Below are positions 47,201 through 55,686 of a DNA stretch of 64,000 nucleotides, piece by piece. This DNA comes from Methylobacterium sp. Leaf91 (GTDB taxonomy: Bacteria > Pseudomonadota > Alphaproteobacteria > Rhizobiales > Beijerinckiaceae): positions 130,011 to 194,010 of the forward strand of contig NZ_LMMP01000002.1 of NCBI RefSeq assembly GCF_001422815.1, given 5' to 3'. The notes beneath the pieces were generated by a model. That model was not told the DNA's origin. It worked only from the letters and a program-made list of their open reading frames with translations, and ran no database searches. Position 1 is the first letter of the stretch. Each line of letters opens with the position of its first letter. Both the position numbers and the translations under genes were made by a program.

Positions 47201-47620
47201 TGCCTGGTCGGAGGCCAAGGCGTTCATCGGGTAGACGATGATAGCTTTGATGCCCCTCTCAGCCTTCGCCTTGCGGCAGGCATCGAGGATGGGCAGCAGG
47301 AAGCACTCGGTCTTGCCCGAGCCTGTGCCGGTCGCCACCAGCGTGGACAGGGGATGCTCCGCAGAGAGGCGCTGGAACGCTCTCTCTTGGTGCATGTAAG
47401 GCTTGAACCCAAGCGGGATGGCCGGGAAGAACTCGCCGGGGAGCTTGCTCCGCCGGAAGGGCATATCGAGCGAAAGCCATGGCCCTTTGACGAGGCTCTC
47501 CCGCTCACCGACGAACCGCTCGATCAGGCTGTGGAAGCCATGTGTCGATGGGGCGAAGGTTGCACGCAGCTGATCTTCGACGCCATTACGGACCTGCCTG
47601 GCGAGGATGGAGGGGAGCAT
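41270..47620 (-). CDS. DUF1998 superfamily-2 helicase with probable C-terminal nuclease domain
   Basis: A 2116-aa protein. The helicase core holds ATGTGSGKTE (about 96-105), VYPMNALASDQ, VVDELHTFDG (DELH box, 227-230), TSATLGG, and LSATPTLEMGINIGDL with YVQRIGRTGRRDG near 1,070. Zinc-ligand pairs lie between the lobes (HCRSCGGAGW, CPFCGGPSG, CDTCGHDH). The DUF1998 region near 1,560-1,660 has DTVPGGTGYLKQL and the cysteine cluster CKCNADPLKDGCPRC. About residues 1,740-1,850 look like a Vsr/PD-(D/E)XK-type nuclease: LEPQVDLHSHFANVPKTRAD, then VRPVAIYADGWQFHA and LHVWSVTDSDV. Druantia DruE and DISARM DrmA/DrmB are the nearest known types. Its start overlaps the methylase stop by 1 bp. Confidence 0.85.
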   Translation of the reverse strand: MLPSILARQVRNGVEDQLRATFAPSTHGFHSLIERFVGERESLVKGPWLSLDMPFRRSKLPGEFFPAIPLGFKPYMHQERAFQRLSAEHPLSTLVATGTGSGKTECFLLPILDACRKAKAERGIKAIIVYPMNALASDQARRIARLVARNPALTGLKVGLYADESPKSPTSAMTDHGVIDSRAALVANPPDILLTNYKMLDYMLVRPDERMIWERNSPGTLRYLVVDELHTFDGAQGTDLASLVRRLKARLGMRRGNLCCVGTSATLGGPESLDDLIAYAGEIFDEPFDAASVVLEDRQSVMEYLQPIQVASFDVPSEADACTVTDNIDEITPIELVRRSYRMWFDAVAPADLDDPSGRIALGEMVDGHLFFQNLLKVLNGRPTAYAALRDGMRGNRLYRSFSDIHLNALLDTLTALVAHARRTYPDAVDGHGRPVPLPFFSVRHQLWLRELRRMVATVEPTPMLRHHDDLGIDEQRRTLPVIHCRSCGGAGWATVMPADQRRAICAEPKEVYQAYFGYSDRLRFVFREEPVARTRRKVVGQTLNAWLCTTCLVPHYVEEKPEKGCGSCRADPDALLEVFVHKPGRLTDERFRVDHDCPFCGGPSGMGILGAQSVTLVSGMVGTLFGSEHNDDPKLLTFSDSVQDAAHRAAVLQARNATNVFRSALSRFVCEEIAADLETISDKAPAAMHAALGPKASNEDFVATYLPDDMEWREDYKSLLANDSFATDSRLPGYLKERLQWEIFAELTFRSRLGATMERTGIVAPHVRGEAVERVVSEFGLRMPDELGTITSAIEPEDILHFVTGVLDHMRARGAVATDITKHYVEREASWFAVLKAHPSGRSLPQYAPDAPKPLFPSNRILRGFEPVANDAVGGWYVPWFHKCFDHALTLTGTLYRDAYHLLFKVLEHQKVVERYTVGYGRDPAASAAWGLKPEMVLVHTDTAQVRCDTCGHDHRIPTSDLSLWKGMPCTRIGCAGRQSEVDDTARTAIRTRIMTKGRIKRVHAAEHTSLLGPEERRRVEECFLSETPRRWYPNLLSATPTLEMGINIGDLSTLVLCSVPPEQQNYVQRIGRTGRRDGNSLNLTVANGRPHDMWYWTDPQEMIAGKVKTPGVHLKAVAILRRQFAAYTLDCWVKEEGAGSRGYGKMGAALKAIQTNHTASFPLVWFDYLAREGKAEELFQGFSALFPRIREDSETAETLHAFAVGGATAGLTHLVASEYADVALEIASIWKRMGSCKTLIDKAKNMVPPPLDLVERVKDLTGEREALRRIRQGIETWDNLGFLTDRGVLPNYAFPEQGVTLKSVLYRSEPATDEDRKPTVTEYMRPAAAALSDFAPNAVFYAQGQKLKIDQVDLAASPIEHWRVCPECTHIELDQVGTTEAPCPSCSSSMWADTGSRRPMIRLKQVLAVGSERKSRIGNDSDERDRHYFDRDYLPAFEKDQVGDAYAVDNGDLPFAYEHLRRCTFREVNFGERGDKPSGQKVAGEHRHGHGFNLCRSCGKVQAEDELRRLQRDGSKLGLHVPRCQEIKSESEETYVSVVYLYREFTSEAIRMLLPLASSHDADSVKSLRAAIDLGLRLHFKGKVDHLRSSLVETKEGSLNRRHLYVYDTVPGGTGYLKQLAARPDELRSVFAHSLDHMRDCKCNADPLKDGCPRCIRSHSATFGMGEISRDKAIQIVADILSGWDGLRAITSVNEIKLNKVIESDLEYRFLLRFEKDVKASDGGKFTKMAISGKPGYAVTFQGSDWRLEPQVDLHSHFANVPKTRADFVLWPAVPKEGVRPVAIYADGWQFHAAIVPYDLTLRQKLVRSGHLHVWSVTDSDVEQAAGATGPKHYWDPLANLPYDTLTKMTDGASRVAEVKAVFEEPPFLQFLRLVREAESGPWARRAVAMATAILLKGAAAGRDATKVHDAVEAMAGENGRVVLEDLSSSSLLGIVETPAIGTLAVAVAKTWKPPAWPDMSRGTVSVGFEHRVSVSSHGQKAWNGGLRLLNLLQFLPSIYVGCAEGIALDPLTQPHLPEDAATTAWGEVEGLLPELGALVRSLRSRVPPSPVPEVLYEVSQDDGSVLGTLELAWPAIRRGVVVDPALVGAFPGWTVVVYTGQEDVLSDAMGAAA

Positions 47621-50600
47621 CAGGCGGCCTTCCTTTGCTCATGGGCGGCGAAGAACGCCCAGGCGCGGCGGTAGTCCGCCTCACGGTCGCAAGTGATGAA
47701 GGGAGCAGGATAGGAGCGGTGCGTCTTGGTCGGTCCTCCAGGCAGGAAGTCGACAACCAACTCACAGTCAAGTTGTGCACCTTCAGGCATGTCGGCATAG
47801 TTCTCCAGCCATTCGCGACCGCTGGGCTTCTTGCCATCATTCTTACGCCAACCAACCCCACTAAGTCCCTTTGAGCAGGTCCACACGATGCGGCCATTTC
47901 GGTCGTACCAAGTGCCCCGCTCGTTCTCGTCGAGCACGTGGAATTGGGTGCGATACATCTCAATTAGCTGGTCCAATGTTAAACCGAGTGCTTGCGCAAC
48001 TATTACGTCAATCTCTACAAGTGCCATACGACGACCAAAATCCGATCTGAGGCCGACACTTGTTTCCCAATTTCCGATCGGTGAACCCGAATGAGGTCCC
48101 TCGACATCCAGTCTTATGTCAGAAGAACTCCAAGGCATTACGTCAAGGAGAGCATGATGGCGGTTCCAAATGTCGGCGTATGGCTGTGTGAGGCATGCCA
48201 AGCGGAGAGCTCGGTGTTTGGCAGTGTCGCTGACTTCCGCCCAGGGAAAGAATCTTAGGCTGGATTCCAGCAAGTCGGTCAAACCAGTAGTCTTAACTAG
48301 AAAATCGAAAGGCAGAGAGATCCACAAAGGATATGCGTCAACTAATTTCGCCTCGTCTGAAAATGCTAAACTTTCTACAGTATGAACATGCGCAACCCCA
48401 GGCGGAATTAATGCGCCAATAAGTGTTCTCTCTGTGGGCGAGCTCATCATTCTTCTGAAGGCAATGCGATAATTGCTTGTATGAAGCTGCGAGGTATCCC
48501 ACTTAAGATTTGTGATTCCCTTGTTGTACTGTTCTTTTTCAACAATTCTTTTGTAATAATTTCTTGGGATGTATGCGTCCCCAATGCTGCTAAGATCGAT
48601 TTCGTTTTCTTTACGTCCACTCGCATCCGGGCATTTATAAAAGGGGTTTCCCACGTATAATAGCGAACCAGTCAGAACCATGTCTGCTGGAAATGGCGGG
48701 AAACACACCTTTGGCTCTAATATCTTATCACGTTTGGTAGCAGTGCTTTCATCCCAAAGTCTTCTCATTTGAAATTCGCATGTCCCATCCGTAAAAGAAA
48801 TATTACCGGAAGAAAGTCCATTAAATATATTGAGTGTTTCTGTTGAGAATGGAAATAGAAAACGCGTCGTATCTGCAGGAGTATTTGCATCTTCAACGAC
48901 CGCCGCAAAAGATTTGAGTGTCTCAAGATCTACTCGAACGATGCGCTTGCGATGCCCTCTCGTATCCCAACCTCCTTCGGGGCGCTTCATGCTAGGAACA
49001 GTGCCAATCCCGTCGTGTTCATAGCTGTCGTCGACCATATTCGGCAGAAGCAGAGAGGCGGCGTGATCAAAACCGATTTCTTGCTCAAGGCCACCGTAAA
49101 CATTGAGACTAAATGTCTTGCGATGACTCACTTCCGCAAACATACGCCCTGTGATTGCATTTGTGAAATGATAATGGCGTCGTATGCGGCGGTACCATGT
49201 CCTCCGCAGGAGGCCACCGTCCGGGTCTAAGAGATGATTATCTTGGTGGATCAGGGCGGCGTATCCGTCTCTCGCCGTCACGCGAAAAGCCAAGTCCATA
49301 AAGCATTTGTAGAGATTAGGCTGTCCCTGAGCGAGGAATGGGTAGCACGTGAGCGATGATATAAATGCCTGTAAGCCGCCGATCTCAACGTAATCTTCGA
49401 GGTATGCGGCACGTGCCGAAGCATCTGACAGCAAGCTGGGCTTCCTCTTTTCCACCTCCGCTGCAGATACCTCCCTGACTGCGAAGGCCGGCTCGATCTC
49501 ACTAAGGACGTTCGCATCCGTCCAAGCAGGCTTCAGCCAAGGCGGATTTCCAATCACGAGGTCGAAGCCGCCCCGCTCCCGCATCACGTCCGCGAACTCC
49601 AGGTCGAAGTGCATGAACCGACGTCGTTCCGCCACTTGCATCGCGGTCGGCATCCACGGCGAGGCGGCAATTAGCTTTTCAACATCGACATCACCGAAGA
49701 GGTCGTCCTTCCGTATCTCAACCACGCGCTCCTCAGAGCGAAACAAGGCGTTGGTCCCCTTCGCCGCTGGGACGTCAACAGTCTCGAACAGGCGTCCCTG
49801 GGGTGAGCCCGTTGCGAATGCGCGGGTCGTGACGCCCTGGTTGTTGATGCCTTGCGTCAGAACCAGGTCGAGCCCTTGAAGGAACGTGGCTCTAGAAGGG
49901 AGTAGGTCGGCCTTATCGACCGGCCAGAACCAGAGGGAGCACCATGCATCCATGGCTGCACGCAGCCGCCGCCACGGCACCGAGTTACGAACTCCGTCGC
50001 CGTGGAATTTTGCGAGCCGCCGGATTTTCTCCTGAAAGTCGACGTGGCGCTCGTTCTCGCCGGTAGAAGACGGCCAGATCGAGATTTCGTCATTCACCTC
50101 TGAGCGCATCTCGTGCAGGCGGTCGGCGACTTCGATAAAAAGGAGGTCTACAGCCTCCGAGAGACGGACGACGGTCGCGACCTCGTCCTGACCAAGTGGC
50201 TGCACGAACTCGCGCCGCCACTTGGTCAGAGTCTCCAGGTCGTTCCTGGACGCCAGCGGCGCCAGGATCTTCATGTCGTAGGCGCTCATGCCCGGGTCGG
50301 GCAGGAGGAAATGCCAAACTTCTTGGGAGGTCCGAGGCTCGCCGGACCAGCCGATCTCACGCGGCCTCTGCCGGTACCAGCGCTCGTCTTCCTTACGCCG
50401 CGTCAGAGATGCGGCCGGGAACACCGCGCGGCGCGCTCCTACCAACGAGTTGCCGGTGTGGACCTGGTCCTCAAACCAAGGTGCAAAGCCACCGGCGTGA
50501 AGGCAGTTCAGCCAGAGTGAAACCTGGCCGAGTTCGACCGCAATGGGATTGAGGTCGACGCCGAAGACATTGCGGTCGGCCAGGAAAGCCCGGACCTTCT

Positions 50601-52428
50601 GCCGTTCGTAGGTGAATGATTCATGCGGAATCTTTTTCTTCACCTCGGCCTGTTTGAGTTCGAGGTATCGGTCGGCCAATTGGTTGACGACCTCGACGAG
50701 GAACGCCGCCGATCCCATGGCAGGCTCTACGACCCTGAGGCTCAGGATGTCGTCGGCCGACTTGCCGGCCAGGAGATCCTTGAGGGCGTATTTTACGAGC
50801 ACCCGGGCGAGAGGCTCGGGCGTGTAGTAGGAGGCCGAGTTCTCGCGATTCCGGCCGGCCAGGCGGTAGATGAAGCTCCCTCGCGGGTGGACCTTGGGAA
50901 GGTTGCCTTCGTAGACGATCTCGCCGTCCTTCCAGTCGGCAGCCTGGACGAAGTCGCCGGCGCGCGAATTCGGGGCGAAGTACGCAGCCTCCAAGGGGCC
51001 CGGGGGCGACTTCCCGGCCGGCTTGAGCTCGATAAGGTCCTCTGTCGCGAAGAAGCCGGAGAACGACAGCAGGGACTCGTAGACAGCACCGAGTTGCGAG
51101 ATGCCGAGCTGCGAATAGGAGATCCGTCCGCGTGGCCTGTTCCGGTCGCCCTTCGAGAGGGACAGTAGGCGGATGACCGCCTGCATGGGCTCGTTCCGGA
51201 AGCGTAGGCTGCCGAGGTAGGTGGAGACCGCGTCGGGGTCGAAAAGTCGTGCGCGGACCGCGTGGAAGTTGAAGGCCTCGCCTGCGTTGCCGGCGGCCGG
51301 CGTGCCGTGGAAGACCAGCGCGAACAGCGCGTCCAAGGTGTCGGAGATGTAGTGACCGTTACGGTCCTCGTCGGTTTCGAGCGGAACGAGTTCCAACTCG
51401 CGCAGGCCTTCCAGACTGTATCCTGTCCGGTACGCCTTGGCCTTCATCGGTGCGAACCCGAGCTCCGGCCGCGCCTCGATGAAGAACAGGAACAGAAGGC
51501 GGTACATGTACCGCAGGCATTCGGTGGTCAGCTTCCCGGCATCGAGCATCCCATCGCCTGAGAACACGCCCTCCTTGTTCGCCCGGCGCTTCTCCACGAT
51601 GAGCTCAACTGCCTCGTTGCCCAGGATCTCGATGGCTTCGCGCAGGGCGAACTTCAGATCCTGCGAAACGCCGAAGGCGTGCCGGTGGCTCTCCTCGTCG
51701 ATGCGGTCGACGAGTGGCGTTCCTGACCCTGGCGCGAGCGATTTCGAGTGCAGCAAAGCGGCGGTGACGCCGAGGGTGGTACCTTCGGACCGGCCAAATA
51801 TTTCGGAGAACCGGAATCGTAAAAGCCTGCTGTCCGGCCACTTCCGCCGGTCGATGAGGACCGCCTGAGACATGCTTAGGAGGACGACGAACCTCGGTGG
51901 TGTCTCCAGCCCAAAGACTCCGCGGGTGACCGCGATCTCCGCCATGTCCTTGCGCCGGCGCGTGATGTCCTGTGCCGTCTCGATATTCTCGAACTGCTCG
52001 CAGCGGAATTTCACCTGGAGCGGGTCGGTCTCGAAGTCTTCCCCCACTGGTGATGGTACCTCCACCACCCAGACCTGGTCGTCGCCGCCGACGCTACGCC
52101 GCGTAAGCACCGGGATCAGCTTGTCCTCGGCGTCTAGGAGGAGCTCGGACCGCCGATCATATCCGAGTGCCTCCAGGAAACCGTGGGCGAACTCACGGGC
52201 AATCAGGAGCCGCTTCAGGTCCGAACGCTCGACAATATAATCGGCGTGCAAGCGTCCCCATGCCTTGGCCACCTTCTCCAGCCCTTGGCGGGGCGATGGA
52301 AGGCCCTCCTTCTCCTCCGCGCGCCAAGTCGCGAAGGTTTCCTCAATGTCACCCTCGAACACCGTCGTGAGATAGTGCTCGGAATAAAATTCGTTTTCGT
52401 TCGAAATGCCGGCGAGCTCGATGGGCAT
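47620..52428 (-). CDS. Large N6-adenine DNA methyltransferase (PglX/DrmMI type)
   Basis: A 1602-aa protein. SAM-binding motif I is VVEPAMGSAAFLVEVV near residue 565 and the catalytic motif IV is VIGNPPWLKPAW near 957-965, so it methylates N6 of adenine. The N-terminal 300 residues include LEALGYDRRSELLLDAEDKL and QVWVVEVPSPVGED. This looks like a degenerate endonuclease-type domain, with Pro where PD-(D/E)XK enzymes have Lys. The C-terminal third presumably recognises the target. In BREX and class 1 DISARM, such methylases mark host DNA. The stretch 48,050-49,200 is less GC-rich than the rest, suggesting exchange of the recognition part. It starts 2 bp after the SNF2 gene stop. Confidence 0.85.
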   Translation of the reverse strand: MPIELAGISNENEFYSEHYLTTVFEGDIEETFATWRAEEKEGLPSPRQGLEKVAKAWGRLHADYIVERSDLKRLLIAREFAHGFLEALGYDRRSELLLDAEDKLIPVLTRRSVGGDDQVWVVEVPSPVGEDFETDPLQVKFRCEQFENIETAQDITRRRKDMAEIAVTRGVFGLETPPRFVVLLSMSQAVLIDRRKWPDSRLLRFRFSEIFGRSEGTTLGVTAALLHSKSLAPGSGTPLVDRIDEESHRHAFGVSQDLKFALREAIEILGNEAVELIVEKRRANKEGVFSGDGMLDAGKLTTECLRYMYRLLFLFFIEARPELGFAPMKAKAYRTGYSLEGLRELELVPLETDEDRNGHYISDTLDALFALVFHGTPAAGNAGEAFNFHAVRARLFDPDAVSTYLGSLRFRNEPMQAVIRLLSLSKGDRNRPRGRISYSQLGISQLGAVYESLLSFSGFFATEDLIELKPAGKSPPGPLEAAYFAPNSRAGDFVQAADWKDGEIVYEGNLPKVHPRGSFIYRLAGRNRENSASYYTPEPLARVLVKYALKDLLAGKSADDILSLRVVEPAMGSAAFLVEVVNQLADRYLELKQAEVKKKIPHESFTYERQKVRAFLADRNVFGVDLNPIAVELGQVSLWLNCLHAGGFAPWFEDQVHTGNSLVGARRAVFPAASLTRRKEDERWYRQRPREIGWSGEPRTSQEVWHFLLPDPGMSAYDMKILAPLASRNDLETLTKWRREFVQPLGQDEVATVVRLSEAVDLLFIEVADRLHEMRSEVNDEISIWPSSTGENERHVDFQEKIRRLAKFHGDGVRNSVPWRRLRAAMDAWCSLWFWPVDKADLLPSRATFLQGLDLVLTQGINNQGVTTRAFATGSPQGRLFETVDVPAAKGTNALFRSEERVVEIRKDDLFGDVDVEKLIAASPWMPTAMQVAERRRFMHFDLEFADVMRERGGFDLVIGNPPWLKPAWTDANVLSEIEPAFAVREVSAAEVEKRKPSLLSDASARAAYLEDYVEIGGLQAFISSLTCYPFLAQGQPNLYKCFMDLAFRVTARDGYAALIHQDNHLLDPDGGLLRRTWYRRIRRHYHFTNAITGRMFAEVSHRKTFSLNVYGGLEQEIGFDHAASLLLPNMVDDSYEHDGIGTVPSMKRPEGGWDTRGHRKRIVRVDLETLKSFAAVVEDANTPADTTRFLFPFSTETLNIFNGLSSGNISFTDGTCEFQMRRLWDESTATKRDKILEPKVCFPPFPADMVLTGSLLYVGNPFYKCPDASGRKENEIDLSSIGDAYIPRNYYKRIVEKEQYNKGITNLKWDTSQLHTSNYRIAFRRMMSSPTERTLIGALIPPGVAHVHTVESLAFSDEAKLVDAYPLWISLPFDFLVKTTGLTDLLESSLRFFPWAEVSDTAKHRALRLACLTQPYADIWNRHHALLDVMPWSSSDIRLDVEGPHSGSPIGNWETSVGLRSDFGRRMALVEIDVIVAQALGLTLDQLIEMYRTQFHVLDENERGTWYDRNGRIVWTCSKGLSGVGWRKNDGKKPSGREWLENYADMPEGAQLDCELVVDFLPGGPTKTHRSYPAPFITCDREADYRRAWAFFAAHEQRKAA

Positions 52429-52430
52429 GG

Positions 52431-55400
52431 CTAACCTCTAAAGACCGCGACAAGGCGAACGTGAGGATCGGGATTATCGGGGGTCTCTCGGGTCTGCTTC
52501 ACCCAGTCCCACCAGCTTTCGAACGTCCGCCTCAACTTACTTTCCTGGTCCGCCTTCCGCTTCCGTTGGGGTGCGTGGTCCTCCATCCCCTCGAAGCGCA
52601 TTTGGAGGACTGTGTCGTGTCGCGCCCGAAGGGTGTCGTGGCGCTCCGCGAGATGCAGGACCTCGGTGTCCATTTCGCCCTGATAGCGTTTGCGCGCCTG
52701 ATGGATGAAGGTCTGGGCGCGTTGCACCGCCTCCGCGACGAGAGGCTGCAGGTCGTCCACTTGGGTGGTGCCGACGTTGGGAACGTCGCCGCCACCAAGA
52801 CTGGTACGAGCGATGAATTCTCGGATGGCCTGCACCTCCTTGAATTCGCCGTCCCGGAAAACGACCACCGGCCATTCGTCCACGAGCGGCTGACCCTTCA
52901 GGTTCGGCACGGTGCCGTTGAAGACGAATGCCGCCTCGCCCTTTGCCAACCGTCCGATCAGCCGGCCGACCGGAGCCGAGCGGCGACCGAAGACGCCGTT
53001 GACCTTGTCGGCCAACCAGTCGACGGCCGGATGAACGTCCCAGAGGTACTGCAGGTCTGGCCAGCCCCCGCCGATGCCCTGGCGGGCTGTACGGATACGG
53101 TCGCTCATAAGCGACCGATTGTCTGTCAGCCTGAGCATGCCGTCGTCCGGCTCGGCCTCTGGCGGCATGAAGCGGGCGTTGATGACGCTGGTCGCCCGTC
53201 CTCCGGTCTCCGAACGCTCGCGGAAGTCCTTCGGGATGGGCAGGGCGATCACGCGATCCCGCTCCTCGACCTCGCATCTCAAGGGCAGGCCGAGCGCCTC
53301 CAGTCGACGGAACGCCGCGACGGTGAAGGCAAACGTGTCGGGGAAGAGTGATGGCCGACTTTCACCACGCGGGGCCGGTACCAGTGCACTCGTAGCCTCG
53401 TCCTGGGCCAGACCGAAGAACGCCTCCATCGAGGCGTAGGGATCATCCCCGTCGTTGTCGTTGGCGACGATGCGGGCATCCATTTGGGCTGAAAAGTCCT
53501 CGGCATCGACGCCGCTTTCGATTGCGGCGGCGACCACGTCTTCCTGCTCCTGCTCGTCGTTGGTCCCGAGGAAGGCCGATGGGTCGCCGATGTTGTCCCG
53601 GGCCGTCTCGTCCTTCTCGATGAGCTTTTCGAGGACGCGGAGATCGCCCCGGATCTTGGGCTGGTTCGGCTGCGCGACGAGATACCAAACGTGGGGCTGC
53701 TTCTCCTGGCCGTAACGGTCGATCCGGCCGTTACGCTGCTGGAACGTGAGCAATGCCCAGGGCAGGTCGAAGTGGATCAGCTTGTGCGAGAGGTAATGGA
53801 GGTTGATGCCTTCCGAAGCCATGTCGGAGGCGAGCAGGATGCGGACCGGCGATTTTTCCAAGCCGAAGTCGCGGACGAGCTGCTGGACCTTCAGGTCGCC
53901 CTCCACGCCTGAAGCATGAAGGGTCCGAACCTGATCAGCATTTAAAGCGAGGTCACGCTGTAGGTTCTCGCGGAGCCATTCCAGGGTCGCGATCCGCTCG
54001 GAAAAGACGACGATGCGGTCGTCCTTCCTACGCGCCGACCAATTGATGTCCTTCAAGATGCGCAGGAGTCGTCCGTACTTGGCGAACGCACTCGTATCGA
54101 TGGCCTGGACGGCGACGAGCAACTCCGTGAGAGCGGTCCGGTCGGCGATTGCCGCCGGGGAGACCTCCGCCTCCAGCGAACGGACCCGCTTCGTCAACGT
54201 CTCAGCGCAAGCGACGGGGCTGGAAAAGAGCGCCTTCTCCAGAAGTGTCTTGAACAGCCGCTGACCCTTGTTGTGAGCGGTGGCGTCCTCTGTGAGCGCC
54301 AAGCCCGCGAGGACCTCATACGCGGACTCCTCCGCCTGAGAGGGCGGGAAAGGCAACCGTTCGGTGACCCGATCGGGGACCTTGCTCTTGATCGCGTCCC
54401 TGACCGCAGGGGTGGTCCGGAAGCGCCTGAGGAACAGACCTCTGATGTCCTCGGGGCCATAATTCTCCGGATCGGCGATGGATGTCGGGTCGAGCATCCG
54501 CATGAGGCTTGCGAAGCTGAGGCGCGAACCGTCGTGCGGTGTCGCCGAGAGCAGCACGAGCGCATCCGAGCGTGAGGCGAGACGCTCCGCCAGCAAGTTG
54601 CGCTGGCTGGCGCCGCCGGCGCCCTTGCCGCCCTTCCGTTCGGCGACGTTATGGGCCTCGTCGATGATGATGAGATCCCACCAGGCCGATTCCAGGGCCG
54701 TACGATATTGGCGGTCGCTCTTCAGGGTATCTATCGAAATGATTGCCTTGTCGAACTGGTCGAAAGGGTTGTGATTGAGCGGAATGCTCTTCCGGATCTG
54801 AGCAATGCGATTGCTGTCGATACGCACCAGGGGAATCGAAAACCGGGTCCAGAATTCCTGCTGAAATTGGGTGAGCACCGATTTCGTCGCGACGACGAGG
54901 ATCCGTTTCGCCCTGCGGCGCAGGATCAACTCGGAGGCAAGGAGACCCGCCTCAAGCGTCTTGCCGAGGCCGACGTCGTCGCCGACGAGGATACGCGCCC
55001 TTGGCGCCTTGAGCGCAAGCCGAACGGGGTCCAACTGAAAATCGAGGTCGTCGATGGCGGCTTGGCCAGCAACCTGGATGGCGTCGCCGGTCGGCGCGGA
55101 CTTACGAAGCGCCGCTTCCACATGCAGGAATGTGTCGAGGTAGCCGGAGGATTGATCCGCCACAAGCGTCACGTCCGCCGGATTGACGACCTCGATGTCC
55201 CGTGCGCGGCTTCGCTCGACGTTCTCGACGAAAATCGCTTCCTTGTCCCGGACGATCCCGGAGAGCCCAGTGACATGGATGAGCGCGCCGGACACGGCGT
55301 TGCGTTCGATGTGGCGGACGACCCACTCGGCATCTCGAACGCGGATACGCGCTCCAGCGACTAGAGAGGCACGAACAGGCTTCGACGCGACACTCAAGCA

Positions 55401-55457
55401 GATACCCGCGGCACGCCGTGCCTCAACGCCGTCCGTCGCAAAGGCTTGCAAGCCCAA
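52431..55457 (-). CDS. SNF2-type helicase (DrmD-like)
   Basis: A 1008-aa protein, first of the four packed genes. After an N-terminal beta-rich region (RIRVRDAEWVVRHIERNAVS), the helicase has GDDVGLGKTLEAG (157-168), LVVATKSVLTQFQQEF, IIDEAHNVAE (about 266), LLSATPHDGS, then LLASDMASEGINLHYLSHKL and FQQRNGRIDRYGQ in the second lobe. These are SWI2/SNF2 family motifs of the RapA/DrmD class. DrmD is the class 1 DISARM helicase and pairs with an adenine methylase, as it does here. It likely moves along duplex DNA using ATP. The upstream gap to the next gene is about 230 bp, room for a promoter. Confidence 0.85.
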   Translation of the reverse strand: MGLQAFATDGVEARRAAGICLSVASKPVRASLVAGARIRVRDAEWVVRHIERNAVSGALIHVTGLSGIVRDKEAIFVENVERSRARDIEVVNPADVTLVADQSSGYLDTFLHVEAALRKSAPTGDAIQVAGQAAIDDLDFQLDPVRLALKAPRARILVGDDVGLGKTLEAGLLASELILRRRAKRILVVATKSVLTQFQQEFWTRFSIPLVRIDSNRIAQIRKSIPLNHNPFDQFDKAIISIDTLKSDRQYRTALESAWWDLIIIDEAHNVAERKGGKGAGGASQRNLLAERLASRSDALVLLSATPHDGSRLSFASLMRMLDPTSIADPENYGPEDIRGLFLRRFRTTPAVRDAIKSKVPDRVTERLPFPPSQAEESAYEVLAGLALTEDATAHNKGQRLFKTLLEKALFSSPVACAETLTKRVRSLEAEVSPAAIADRTALTELLVAVQAIDTSAFAKYGRLLRILKDINWSARRKDDRIVVFSERIATLEWLRENLQRDLALNADQVRTLHASGVEGDLKVQQLVRDFGLEKSPVRILLASDMASEGINLHYLSHKLIHFDLPWALLTFQQRNGRIDRYGQEKQPHVWYLVAQPNQPKIRGDLRVLEKLIEKDETARDNIGDPSAFLGTNDEQEQEDVVAAAIESGVDAEDFSAQMDARIVANDNDGDDPYASMEAFFGLAQDEATSALVPAPRGESRPSLFPDTFAFTVAAFRRLEALGLPLRCEVEERDRVIALPIPKDFRERSETGGRATSVINARFMPPEAEPDDGMLRLTDNRSLMSDRIRTARQGIGGGWPDLQYLWDVHPAVDWLADKVNGVFGRRSAPVGRLIGRLAKGEAAFVFNGTVPNLKGQPLVDEWPVVVFRDGEFKEVQAIREFIARTSLGGGDVPNVGTTQVDDLQPLVAEAVQRAQTFIHQARKRYQGEMDTEVLHLAERHDTLRARHDTVLQMRFEGMEDHAPQRKRKADQESKLRRTFESWWDWVKQTRETPDNPDPHVRLVAVFRG

Positions 55458-55686
55458 AATTGCACCATGGTCCCCCCGCCCTTACCGGCCTTGTCTTCGA
55501 GCCCGTCTAAGGGCTGAATTCGTTTTCCGTTTGCAACCGGACCGGCCTGCCCGGTGCAACCTGTTCTTGGGCTATGCAGTGGCGTCCGCTTTCATTCAGC
55601 TATGGCTGACAACCTAGCATTACCGACCTGCCTACGATTGGCTATGTTTTATGCCCGTCCGCAGGGGCACGAGATCCGACGACCGC

